The notes beneath the pieces are model-generated. The model searched no databases. It had not been told where the DNA came from and saw nothing but the letters and a program-made list of their open reading frames with translations. Below are positions 6,629 through 12,889 of a DNA stretch of 16,006 nt, in pieces. Where the stretch lies: assembly GCA_030039005.1 (NCBI GenBank), contig JASHQT010000347.1, forward strand, positions 1-16,006, written 5' to 3'. Numbering within the stretch: position 1 is the stretch's first letter; each line of letters opens with the position of its first letter. The DNA is from Bryobacteraceae bacterium (GTDB lineage: Bacteria > Acidobacteriota > Terriglobia > Bryobacterales > Bryobacteraceae). The position numbers and the translations under genes were made by a program.

Positions 6629-7834
6629 GTGCTCCGCCGCACCTTCAAGGCTTTCGCCTATCGCGATTTCCGCATCATGTGGATCGGCGCGTGCACGTCC
6701 AGCATCGGCACGCTCATGCAGACGTTCGCGCAGGCGTGGCTGGTCTTCGAACTTTCCAAGTCATCCTTTATGCTTGGGCTGGACTCGTTCCTGGGCAGCA
6801 TTCCCATCGTCCTGTTCTCGTTGTTCGGCGGCGTTTTGGCCGATCGCACCGAGCGCCAAAAGCTGCTGCTGCGATCACAATACGTCCAGATGGCTTGTGC
6901 GTTCGTCCTGGCCGGGCTGTTTGCTACCGGCGTGGTGCGGATTTGGCACATCCTGACGCTTTCGTTTATTGTCGGGACGGCTCAATCGTTCGGCGGACCC
7001 GCGTATTCGGCATTGATCCCCACGCTCGTGAAAAACGAGGACTTGCCCAATGCGATCGCACTGAATTCGATTCAGTTCAACGCGGCGCGCGTACTGGGAC
7101 CAAGCTTCGGGGGCGTAGCCCTAACGCTGTTGGGGGCGTCGTGGTGCTTCGGGCTCAATGGGGTTTCCTTCGTCGCGGTGATCATTTCGCTCCTCATCAT
7201 CCACCCTCACTTTGTGCCCTCGAAAAGCCGGGAATCGGTGTTCACCAGCATGCGGGAAGGGTTACACTTCATCATTCGCCAGGGAACCATGGAAGCGCTG
7301 ATCGTGCTGGCTTTCATGATGACCCTGCTCGCGTTCCCGCTGATCGTCTTTCTCCCCGTCTTCGCCAAGGATGTCTTCCATGGCGGCCCGAATCTTTACA
7401 CGATCTTTCTGGTCTGCTCCGGCATCGGATCGATATGCGGCGCGCTCACTATCGCGGCGCTTGGCAAACACCGGCACATGGGCCGGTTGGTACTGCTGAT
7501 GCTGACCGGCCTCGGCCTGCTGATCACCGGCTTTTCCCTCTCGCACCGGTTCATCTTGAGCTGCGTGCTAATCTTCGTTTCGGGCGCGATGTTGCTGGCG
7601 GTCTTCACCAGCATCGGGTCGCTGGTGCAGTTAATCACGCCGGATAACATGCGCGGACGCGTGTTAAGCGTTTATAACGTCGCCTTTCGAGGCGGCATGC
7701 CGGTGGGAAGTCTGGTGGTGGGCGCCCTGGTGAAACAGTTCACCGCTCCCGTAGTCCTGGCCTGGAATGGGGTGCTTCTTACGTTGTTAGGTCTCTATTT
7801 CCTGCTGATTCACCGAAAAGTTGCAACGCTCTAG
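6629..7834 (+). CDS. MFS transporter, EntS-like exporter family
   Basis: 401 aa with about 12 hydrophobic helices. The N-terminus FAYRDFRIMWIGACTSSIGTLMQTFAQAW is typical of the EntS/MFS_3 group, and motif A reads GGVLADRTERQKLL in the loop after helix 2. A matching loop appears in the second half (ITPDNMRGRVLSVYN). It should be an inner-membrane proton-driven exporter; the founding member exports enterobactin, but related proteins export many small molecules. The start is GTG because an in-frame TAA lies just two codons upstream and the first ATG falls inside helix 1. The ribosome site is weak (GAG 8 bases upstream), suggesting dependence on the preceding VOC gene 27 bp away. Confidence 0.88.
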   Translation: MLRRTFKAFAYRDFRIMWIGACTSSIGTLMQTFAQAWLVFELSKSSFMLGLDSFLGSIPIVLFSLFGGVLADRTERQKLLLRSQYVQMACAFVLAGLFATGVVRIWHILTLSFIVGTAQSFGGPAYSALIPTLVKNEDLPNAIALNSIQFNAARVLGPSFGGVALTLLGASWCFGLNGVSFVAVIISLLIIHPHFVPSKSRESVFTSMREGLHFIIRQGTMEALIVLAFMMTLLAFPLIVFLPVFAKDVFHGGPNLYTIFLVCSGIGSICGALTIAALGKHRHMGRLVLLMLTGLGLLITGFSLSHRFILSCVLIFVSGAMLLAVFTSIGSLVQLITPDNMRGRVLSVYNVAFRGGMPVGSLVVGALVKQFTAPVVLAWNGVLLTLLGLYFLLIHRKVATL

Positions 7835-7858
7835 CGCCGGGTGCGTATCTAAGATCAT

Positions 7859-8551
7859 ATGAGGAGCTTCCTCACGGCTGTTTTATTTTCCGCGATTGCC
7901 GCGGGCGCCTCCCTGGGCGATTCCGACCTTGTGGACGCCCGGGATCACCAGGATCGCGCGGCGCTCGAAAAACTTGCGGCCGATTCGCGCGCCGCGGCCG
8001 ACAAACAACCCACCGATGCCGTGGCCTTTTACCGGCTGGCATTGGCTGAATCTTATTCGGCCGAGGTGTCTATCGAACTGCACGACAAAGCAGGCGCGCG
8101 CAGCGCCGCGCAATCCGGCATGGACGCCGCGGCCAAAGCCGTCGCTCTCAAGCCGGATTCGGCCGAGTACCAGCGCGTCCTTGGAACGTTGTGCGGCCAG
8201 GCTGTCTCCAGCAATTCGCTGGCCGGGCTGCGGTACGCCAAATGCGCCATGGACTCGGTGAACAAGGCGATTGAGCTGGACCCGAAATCGTCGATGGCGT
8301 ACCTGAGTCACGGCGTCGGCAATTACTATTTGCCGCAAGCGTTCGGCGGCGGAGTGGATTTGGCGATCAAGGATTTTCGCAAGGCCATCGAACTGAATCC
8401 CAAGAATGCCGATGCCTGGCTGTGGCTGGGGGTCGCGCTGCGCCGTAACAACCAAGCGGCGGAAGCGCAGAAGGCCTTTGCGCAATCGCTCCAGATCAAC
8501 CCCAATCGCGTTTGGGCGCGGCAGCAGCTGGACAAGACGCCGGGGTCGTAG
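7859..8551 (+). CDS. Exported tetratricopeptide-repeat protein
   Basis: 230 aa. A short signal peptide (MRSFLTAVLFSAIAAGASLG) precedes a helical body. TPR-like units are visible at about residues 90-105 (AAAKAVALKPDSAEYQRVLG), 127-150 (VNKAIELDPKSSMAYLSHG) and 165-225 (AIKDFRKAIELNPKNADAW, then AEAQKAFAQSLQINPNRVWA). TPRs form superhelical protein-binding surfaces; the partner is unknown and presumably periplasmic. Three Cys may be structural. It begins 24 bp after the MFS stop and has no clear Shine-Dalgarno before its ATG. TCTAAGAT, resembling a -10 region, ends 3 bases before the ATG. Confidence 0.82.
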   Translation: MRSFLTAVLFSAIAAGASLGDSDLVDARDHQDRAALEKLAADSRAAADKQPTDAVAFYRLALAESYSAEVSIELHDKAGARSAAQSGMDAAAKAVALKPDSAEYQRVLGTLCGQAVSSNSLAGLRYAKCAMDSVNKAIELDPKSSMAYLSHGVGNYYLPQAFGGGVDLAIKDFRKAIELNPKNADAWLWLGVALRRNNQAAEAQKAFAQSLQINPNRVWARQQLDKTPGS

Positions 8552-8609
8552 CCCTCCCCGGGAGAAACCATCGTTACGCCGCGTTGTCTAACTTACGGGA
8601 GCGAATTCG

Positions 8610-9149
8610 ATGCCCGGTACTTTACAGGACTATGCGCAGGCCGTTCATGACGTGATTTCCATCAACCGCGATGCCGAACAAGGCTTTCGGGGCGCGGCGC
8701 ACGCGGTAAACGATCCCGCCGTCAAACAGATGTTCGCGCAGTACGCCGCGCAACGAGCGGATTTCGCGGTGGAATTGCAGAACGCGGTCAGGTCGCTCGG
8801 TTTCGAAGTCATCGATCCGCAGGGGTTGGGCGGGATGCTGCACGCCAATTGGATGAGCTTGAAGGGCATTCTCACACGGCACGATGCCCACGCCATCTTG
8901 GTGGAGGCCGAAAAAGGCGAGGATTCCGCTCTCAAAACCTATCGTGTGGCCTTAAGCAAAACCCTGACGCCTGAAATCGCCGCCATCATGCAATGCCAAT
9001 TCACGGAAATCGAGCGAGCGCACGACCGCATCCTCACGCTGCGCGACGCCACAGCGTTAACGGATGATGAGCCGCCGGATTCCGGACCTGGCCACGCCAA
9101 AACTGATGAAGCGCCGACGGCGAAGGAAGACATGCCGGCCGGGATTTGA
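8610..9149 (+). CDS. DUF2383 / PA2169-type four-helix-bundle (ferritin-like) protein
   Basis: 179 aa. Residues about 1-145 match the DUF2383 pattern: INRDAEQGFRGAAHAV, a QRADFAVELQNAVRSLG helix, GLGGMLHANWMSLKGIL, then EAEKGEDSALKTYRVAL. These fold as a ferritin-like four-helix bundle. Acidic and His residues are present, but the family's metal binding and role are not established as far as I know. The last 35 residues are a low-complexity acidic/Pro tail (DDEPPDSGPGHAKTDEAPTA). A GGGAG ribosome site lies 9 bases before the ATG, so unlike its neighbours it has a normal leader. A TCTAACTT box 15 bases upstream may be part of its own promoter. Confidence 0.82.
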   Translation: MPGTLQDYAQAVHDVISINRDAEQGFRGAAHAVNDPAVKQMFAQYAAQRADFAVELQNAVRSLGFEVIDPQGLGGMLHANWMSLKGILTRHDAHAILVEAEKGEDSALKTYRVALSKTLTPEIAAIMQCQFTEIERAHDRILTLRDATALTDDEPPDSGPGHAKTDEAPTAKEDMPAGI

Positions 9150-9171
9150 CTGCGCATGTTAGCGTGAGTAC

Positions 9172-9408
9172 GTGAGTCACCGGCTGCAAGTCCTGATTCC
9201 CTCGGAGCTGGACGCGCAGCTTGCCAAGGCCGCCCAGCGCAACCGGGTTTCCAAGGGCGAATGGGTCCGGCGCGTGCTCCAAGCAGCCGTCCGCCATCCT
9301 GCCAAGGGGCGTAAGATCACCGATCCGCTTCTTCGCCTGGAATCTCTCGGCGCACCGACCTCCGACATCGATCGCATGCTCGCCGAGATCGATGCCAGCC
9401 GCAAATGA
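9172..9408 (+). CDS. Ribbon-helix-helix antitoxin of a VapBC-like pair
   Basis: 78 aa from GTG 9172. The N-terminus HRLQVLIPSELDAQLAKAAQ gives the beta strand and first helix of a CopG/MetJ ribbon-helix-helix DNA-binding fold, and KGEWVRRVLQAAV the second helix. The C-terminal LGAPTSDIDRMLAEIDASR matches the usual toxin-binding tail. Such proteins neutralise a PIN RNase and repress their own operon. Its TGA overlaps the ATG of the PIN gene (ATGA at 9405-9408), the normal TA arrangement. The partner toxin is broken, so this antitoxin now appears orphaned, though its own frame is intact. Confidence 0.8.
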   Translation: MSHRLQVLIPSELDAQLAKAAQRNRVSKGEWVRRVLQAAVRHPAKGRKITDPLLRLESLGAPTSDIDRMLAEIDASRK

Positions 9409-9810
9409 CGGTCTTTATCGATTCCAACATACCCATGTACACGTGGCTGCCGCGGCCATCCTAATCAAGAACCCTCACGCCGCTTCCTGCGACGGGTGCG
9501 GCACGGAAGAGTGGACGCCTGCAGCAGCACGGAAGTGCTGCTGGAAATCCTGTATCGATATTCTTCTCTCGATCGTTTCGATCTCGCGCGCGAGGTCTAT
9601 GACCTCGTTGTCGAAATTTGCCCGGTTGTTCTGCCTGTGACATTGGCGGATACCGACCGCGCTCGCGACTTGGTATGTGGTGCCAACGGCTTTCCGCGCG
9701 GGACGCGCTGCATGCGGCCGTCATGCTCAACCACGATGTCGAATGGATCGCGACCTTCGACTCCGGATTTGACGGAGTCATCGGAATTCGCCGCATGAAA
9801 CTGGCTCGAG
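9405..9810 (+). pseudogene. PIN-domain (VapC-like) toxin, broken by two frameshifts
   Basis: The frame from ATG 9405 reads MTVFIDSNIPMY and then hits TAA at 9462. The continuation is in the next frame (HPNQEPSRRFLRRVRHG, then ACSSTEVLLEILYRYSS and ADTDRARDLV), and the end is back in the first frame (LSARDALHAAVMLNHDVEWIATFDSGFD). Shifts of +1 near 9438-9456 and a compensating one near 9670-9692 restore a full PIN fold with all expected acidic residues: D in FIDSN, E in STEV, D in SARDA, D in ATFDSG. It would be an endoribonuclease toxin if intact. The terminal stop is also unclear; the last frame stays open to 9980, so the end given is approximate. Real decay or sequence errors are both possible. 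Confidence 0.8.
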
Positions 9811-9883
9811 CCGGCGGACACGATCCCCTAAAGCACGATCTTCGCGATAGCCTTTCGAGCTTCCTTGCGCACCGCCGGACGTT

Positions 9884-9913
9884 GGTTATCGAGGAGGCCA
9901 TCGAACCTTATTT
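9884..9913 (+). terminator. Weak stem-loop in the convergent gap
   Basis: GGTTATCGA and TCGAACC can pair (one bulged A) around an 8-base loop, followed by TTATTT. It lies between the broken toxin gene and the convergent DUF507 gene, where a terminator would be expected. The stem is short and AT-poor only in part, so support is weak. The rest of 9811-9948 shows no gene I can defend. Confidence 0.25.
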
Positions 9914-9948
9914 GCCGCCTGGCTTTCCCAACCGGCTCCGGGTGCTTC

Positions 9949-10536
9949 TCACCGCGTCAGGTCGATCCCGAACTTCTTGAACTCCTCGGCGTAGTAGCGC
10001 CGATGCAGCAGATCCCATTCCTCGGTGCCTTCGGGGATCTCCTTTTTCTGCGAGCGGATCTTGACGCGCGCGGCGCGGTCCACCCTCTCCTCCACGCCCA
10101 GCAGTTCGGTCATCGCCTGCACGATCGCCAACCGCACGTCGTTAGGATCCTTCTTCAGCCGGAACTCACGCGACTTGCGGAACGCCGCCACCAGCTTGTG
10201 CGAAATATCGTTGATCTTGTCGCGCGACAGCTTCATATTGTCTCCGGTATCGCGCCCGGACGCCCGAATCACTTTGCGCTGCGAGATCAGCGTGTTCTTG
10301 ATGCGGCGGAACATCTCCTGGTAGCTGACGCCTTCCCGCCGCATGTAATCGCTGTACTGGCTCAGCAGATCGCGCACCTCATCGTTCAAGCGATCCTCCA
10401 CCTGCAGCTCTTCTTCAATCAGGTGGCTGATCATCTCGGCCGCCGACTCGGCGCTGCTCGTCTCGATAATTTGCGGCGTCGTACGCTTCACCAGTTGCCG
10501 CGACAGATAGCTTATGAATTCTCTACTCAGCAGCAT
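9949..10536 (-). CDS. Fused tandem DUF507 protein
   Basis: 195 aa from the ATG that gives MLLSREFISYLSRQLV. A longer start 17 codons upstream (10587, TGAATG with the previous stop) exists but adds residues unlike the family. Two DUF507 units are visible. Residues 1-92 carry LIEEELQVEDRLNDEVRDLL and YQEMFRRIKNTLISQRKVI. Residues about 101-195 begin again with MKLSRDKINDISHKLV and carry EWDLLHRRYYAEEFKKFGID. Elsewhere I recall these two forms as neighbouring short genes, so this looks like their fusion. It is helical and strongly charged, with no signal peptide, and of unknown function. It follows the DUF2203 gene directly, the last gene of the minus-strand operon. Confidence 0.85.
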   Translation of the reverse strand: MLLSREFISYLSRQLVKRTTPQIIETSSAESAAEMISHLIEEELQVEDRLNDEVRDLLSQYSDYMRREGVSYQEMFRRIKNTLISQRKVIRASGRDTGDNMKLSRDKINDISHKLVAAFRKSREFRLKKDPNDVRLAIVQAMTELLGVEERVDRAARVKIRSQKKEIPEGTEEWDLLHRRYYAEEFKKFGIDLTR

Positions 10537-10587
10537 GCGGTTCTTTGAGGTAATTTCCCCCGTTGCAATTCCCCAATTTTCGCACAT

Positions 10588-11028
10588 TCAGTTGGGCGGC
10601 TCGCCCCGGTGATTCTGAAGAAACGCGGTGTCAATCGCCTTGCGGCCCCGAAAGCCCTCGCTCACCCCGTGCCAAAAACGAATGCCGCTCTCTCCGAGCT
10701 TCCAGCAAAGATAGACTTCCTCGCCGCGAAAAAGTGTCGGAAAGTCGATGAGCCCGATGTCCAGGTCCTTCACCAGGCAACCGAAGGAATGAATTTTCCC
10801 GATCGCTTGTTCCAGCGCCCGGGCTGCTTCCTGGCCGCGCATTTTCTGTTCCAGCGCCTGGGCCCGGTCCACTTGCACGCCGCCCAGCATTGCCACTCGC
10901 TGGGTCACTTGCTGGCGCTCCGCTTCCGCGCTTTCGTACTCGGCTTTCCGCTGAATCGCTTCGCGAATGGCGGCGTCGATGTCGGGTAAAAGCTCCTCGG
11001 CTTGTTGCAGGGTAAAGAACCTGGGCAT
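10588..11028 (-). CDS. DUF2203 family protein
   Basis: 146 aa. The N-terminal half (FTLQQAEELLPDIDAAIREAI onward, to about residue 85) is a long charged helix pair. The C-terminal half carries the family signature CLVKDLDIGLIDFPTLF, then CWKLGE, IRFWHGVSEGF and GRKAID. Cytoplasmic, no membrane segment; function unknown. It starts 9 bp after the chorismate mutase stop without an obvious ribosome site, so coupling to that gene is likely. Its TGA is immediately followed by ATG of the longer version of the DUF507 gene. Adjacency of DUF2203 and DUF507 suggests a functional link, which is inference. Confidence 0.88.
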   Translation of the reverse strand: MPRFFTLQQAEELLPDIDAAIREAIQRKAEYESAEAERQQVTQRVAMLGGVQVDRAQALEQKMRGQEAARALEQAIGKIHSFGCLVKDLDIGLIDFPTLFRGEEVYLCWKLGESGIRFWHGVSEGFRGRKAIDTAFLQNHRGEPPN

Positions 11029-11037
11029 CGCGAATCG

Positions 11038-11391
11038 CTACCGCCCGTTCGATTCCTTCTGCATCTCGGTGGCTTCCATCGACGACATCTCGCGCAGAAT
11101 GGTCCTGTAGATGGCCTCCACGGCCTCGGGCGTCAAGGGTGCTCGCGCCTGGGCGCCGGCAAGCTGCAAAACCCGTGCTTCACGCCCAGGTGCGCTGGCG
11201 GGCGCATGATAGCGCCTCTTGACCTCGCCCACTTCCCGGACCACCTGTGCCCGCTCGTTGAGCAGCTTGATGATTTGTGAGTCGATCGAATCGATTCGTT
11301 GCCGTGACGCCGCCAGCGCCTGATTCAGGTCCGCGCTGGGCTGCGCGCAGACCGCCGCGCCAAAAACGAGAAGGAATAGAAGCCGCATCAT
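11038..11391 (-). CDS. Exported AroQ-type chorismate mutase
   Basis: 117 aa. Residues 1-16 (MMRLLFLLVFGAAVCA) form a signal peptide with cleavage before Gln17, so the enzyme should be periplasmic. The rest is one AroQ helical domain that turns chorismate into prephenate. Aligned by eye to the E. coli P-protein domain: Arg30 matches R11, Arg47 matches R28, Lys58 matches K39, Arg70-Glu71 match R51-E52, and Glu106 stands where E. coli has Gln88 (yeast chorismate mutase has Glu there). Active-site residues thus look complete. Cytoplasmic aromatic synthesis does not need an exported enzyme; known secreted forms occur in some pathogens and proteobacteria. Two copies of a 12-bp unit precede the start. 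It sits in the envelope-protein operon between a lipoprotein and DUF2203. Confidence 0.83.
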   Translation of the reverse strand: MMRLLFLLVFGAAVCAQPSADLNQALAASRQRIDSIDSQIIKLLNERAQVVREVGEVKRRYHAPASAPGREARVLQLAGAQARAPLTPEAVEAIYRTILREMSSMEATEMQKESNGR

Positions 11392-11415
11392 AGTTCACGC
11401 CTATAGTTCACGCCT
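11391..11415. repeat. 12-bp direct repeat upstream of the chorismate mutase start
   Basis: TAGTTCACGCCT occurs at 11391-11402 and again at 11404-11415, separated by one base. On the minus strand this places AGGCGTGAACTA twice directly before, and into, the chorismate mutase ATG. It fills much of the 45-bp gap after the lipoprotein gene. It could be a slippage duplication that sets ribosome-site spacing, or a small operator. Confidence 0.7.
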
Positions 11416-11436
11416 TGGAGTTCAATGGACCGGCGC

Positions 11437-11907
11437 TCAGTAGATCTCGAAGCAGAACGCGTGATTGTCGCCGTTGGGCGAGAGCGCGTATTCGCCCTCT
11501 TCGAGCGCTTCGTCCGCTTCCACGCGGTACAGATGCCCGCCCAGCGGTCTCACCGCCAGGTGCAGCGCGTGCGATCCGCCGCGCCGCCCTCTGCCGTTGA
11601 AATTGACCTCGCGATTACCGCCCTTCACCTCCAGGCGGTAGAGCTCGAAACTATCCGGCTGGATATTGCGGGCATCGATGATGAAGATCGGCTCGGCCAA
11701 AGGCGTGCGCGCCGGAGACGCCGCGCCCGGGATCACGAATGTGTCGCTCTTGCGGCCAGCCTCGGCGTTGGCGACTTCGGTTTCCACCAGGTTGGCGGCG
11801 TGCAAAAGATAGGGAATGTCGGGCTTGGGCGGGACGGGACCGGCGTATTTCTCAGCAGCCGACAGGCATCCGGCCAGGGCGAAGACGAAAGCGATTTTAC
11901 TACGCAT
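11437..11907 (-). CDS. Predicted lipoprotein of unknown function
   Basis: 156 aa from ATG 11907, chosen over a longer open frame because MRSKIAFVFALAGC is a lipoprotein signal with lipobox LAGC (Cys14), and because AGGGA lies at ribosome-site distance. The mature protein is mostly beta-like: a linker AEKYAGPVPPKPDIPYLLHAA, a segment around PLAEPIFIIDARNIQPDSFELYRLEVK, and a C-terminal part ending YALSPNGDNHAFCFEIY. I recognise no named domain. The upstream PH-domain gene ends 7 bp away and its TAG overlaps the AGGGA, so the two are coupled. It should sit in the inner or outer membrane facing the periplasm. Confidence 0.72.
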   Translation of the reverse strand: MRSKIAFVFALAGCLSAAEKYAGPVPPKPDIPYLLHAANLVETEVANAEAGRKSDTFVIPGAASPARTPLAEPIFIIDARNIQPDSFELYRLEVKGGNREVNFNGRGRRGGSHALHLAVRPLGGHLYRVEADEALEEGEYALSPNGDNHAFCFEIY

Positions 11908-11914
11908 GGTGTCC

Positions 11915-12889
11915 CTATTTTCCCGCGTTTGCACCCAGCCCGGCAGGGCGCGCCGTCCAGGACCACTCGGTGCGCAACTGTTCCACGAAGGCTTCAGGAT
12001 CCGCCGCCTGATAGAGCACCGCCGATCCGGCGCCGTTTTGCGGGAGCAGCACCAGGCGAGCGCCGCCCGCCCGATACAGCCGCACCTTGTCGCCATTAGC
12101 GACTTGAAACCAGCCGGATTGATAATACGCATTGGCGAAGCCGTTGGTACGCCGGATCGGACGCCAGCCGGGGTTCTGTTGCAAATCCACGATCTGGACA
12201 CCGTTCACATCCACGGCCGAGGCGTGGAGGGTCACCGGATAGAAGCGATCGTGAATCGTCAGCGTGTCCGCCGTCAGCGTGTATCCGGGTACACCGGGTG
12301 AATACAGCATCGCGGCCGTCACCAACCCTGCCGCGGCGAGCGCGATTGCAAAGCCGATCCACTTGCCGGTAGAGGCGCCTCGTACCTGGGTGAAGTCCGC
12401 GTGGGGCCCGGCGGCGGTACTCTGCGGCACGGCGGCGCGAACGGTCTGAAGAAATCCGTCGACATCGTCGGGACTAACCAGTACGGTCTTCCCGCTGGTG
12501 ACCAAGACTACGATTTTGCCGCGATCGGTCACATACCAGGTGGACTTGCCGAGCTTCGACGTGCTAAACAGCCCGTAATATCCGAACAGCCCGCCGCTAC
12601 CCGCCAGGCGGATGCAGCCGCGCAGATCGTCGCGATCGCCCCTGCGGGCCTCGCGCAGATCCACCAGCGGAACGCGCACCGTGCCCACCAGGCGCTGCAC
12701 CAGGATCGCCTGCCCCTCGATTACGTACCCGCGCGGCGACCAGGCGAAACCAATCGCCAGAACCACGATTGACAGCAGGGTGAGAATCAGATTGTGGACA
12801 GCCAATACGACGGCCAGAAGGGTTAAACACACTACTGCTGAAATGATTTTGGTGGTGCGGTCGAAGGATGCGGGAAACGGCACGCTCAC
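11915..12889 (-). CDS. Membrane protein with bacterial PH-like domains
   Basis: 324 aa. Two hydrophobic helices (about residues 14-31 and 34-50) begin the protein. A PH-like segment follows (about 52-150) with GSGGLFGYYGLFSTSKLGKSTWYVTDRGKIVVLV and TVLVSPDDVDGFL, a pattern I know from bacterial PH-domain proteins. A third helix (about 177-195) leads to a second half with a similar strand-rich ending, LVLLPQNGAGSAVLYQAADPEAFVEQL, suggesting a second PH-like unit. The function is unknown; such domains may bind lipid or protein at the membrane. GTG 12889 overlaps the upstream TGA (GTGA), but a GGGAG ribosome site fits better with the GTG two codons later at 12883. It follows the pseudo-kinase gene and precedes the lipoprotein. 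Confidence 0.75.
   Translation of the reverse strand: MSVPFPASFDRTTKIISAVVCLTLLAVVLAVHNLILTLLSIVVLAIGFAWSPRGYVIEGQAILVQRLVGTVRVPLVDLREARRGDRDDLRGCIRLAGSGGLFGYYGLFSTSKLGKSTWYVTDRGKIVVLVTSGKTVLVSPDDVDGFLQTVRAAVPQSTAAGPHADFTQVRGASTGKWIGFAIALAAAGLVTAAMLYSPGVPGYTLTADTLTIHDRFYPVTLHASAVDVNGVQIVDLQQNPGWRPIRRTNGFANAYYQSGWFQVANGDKVRLYRAGGARLVLLPQNGAGSAVLYQAADPEAFVEQLRTEWSWTARPAGLGANAGK

Noticed and set aside
9405..9810. Programmed frameshifting in the PIN gene
   Set aside because: Two opposite shifts are needed and no slippery heptamer with a downstream structure is seen at either place; decay or sequence error is simpler.
9811..9948. Minus-strand frame containing LLDNQRPAVRKEARKAIAKI, reminiscent of a HEAT-like helix
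   Set aside because: It begins right after the DUF507 stop, has no plausible start codon or ribosome site and ends after about 40 residues.
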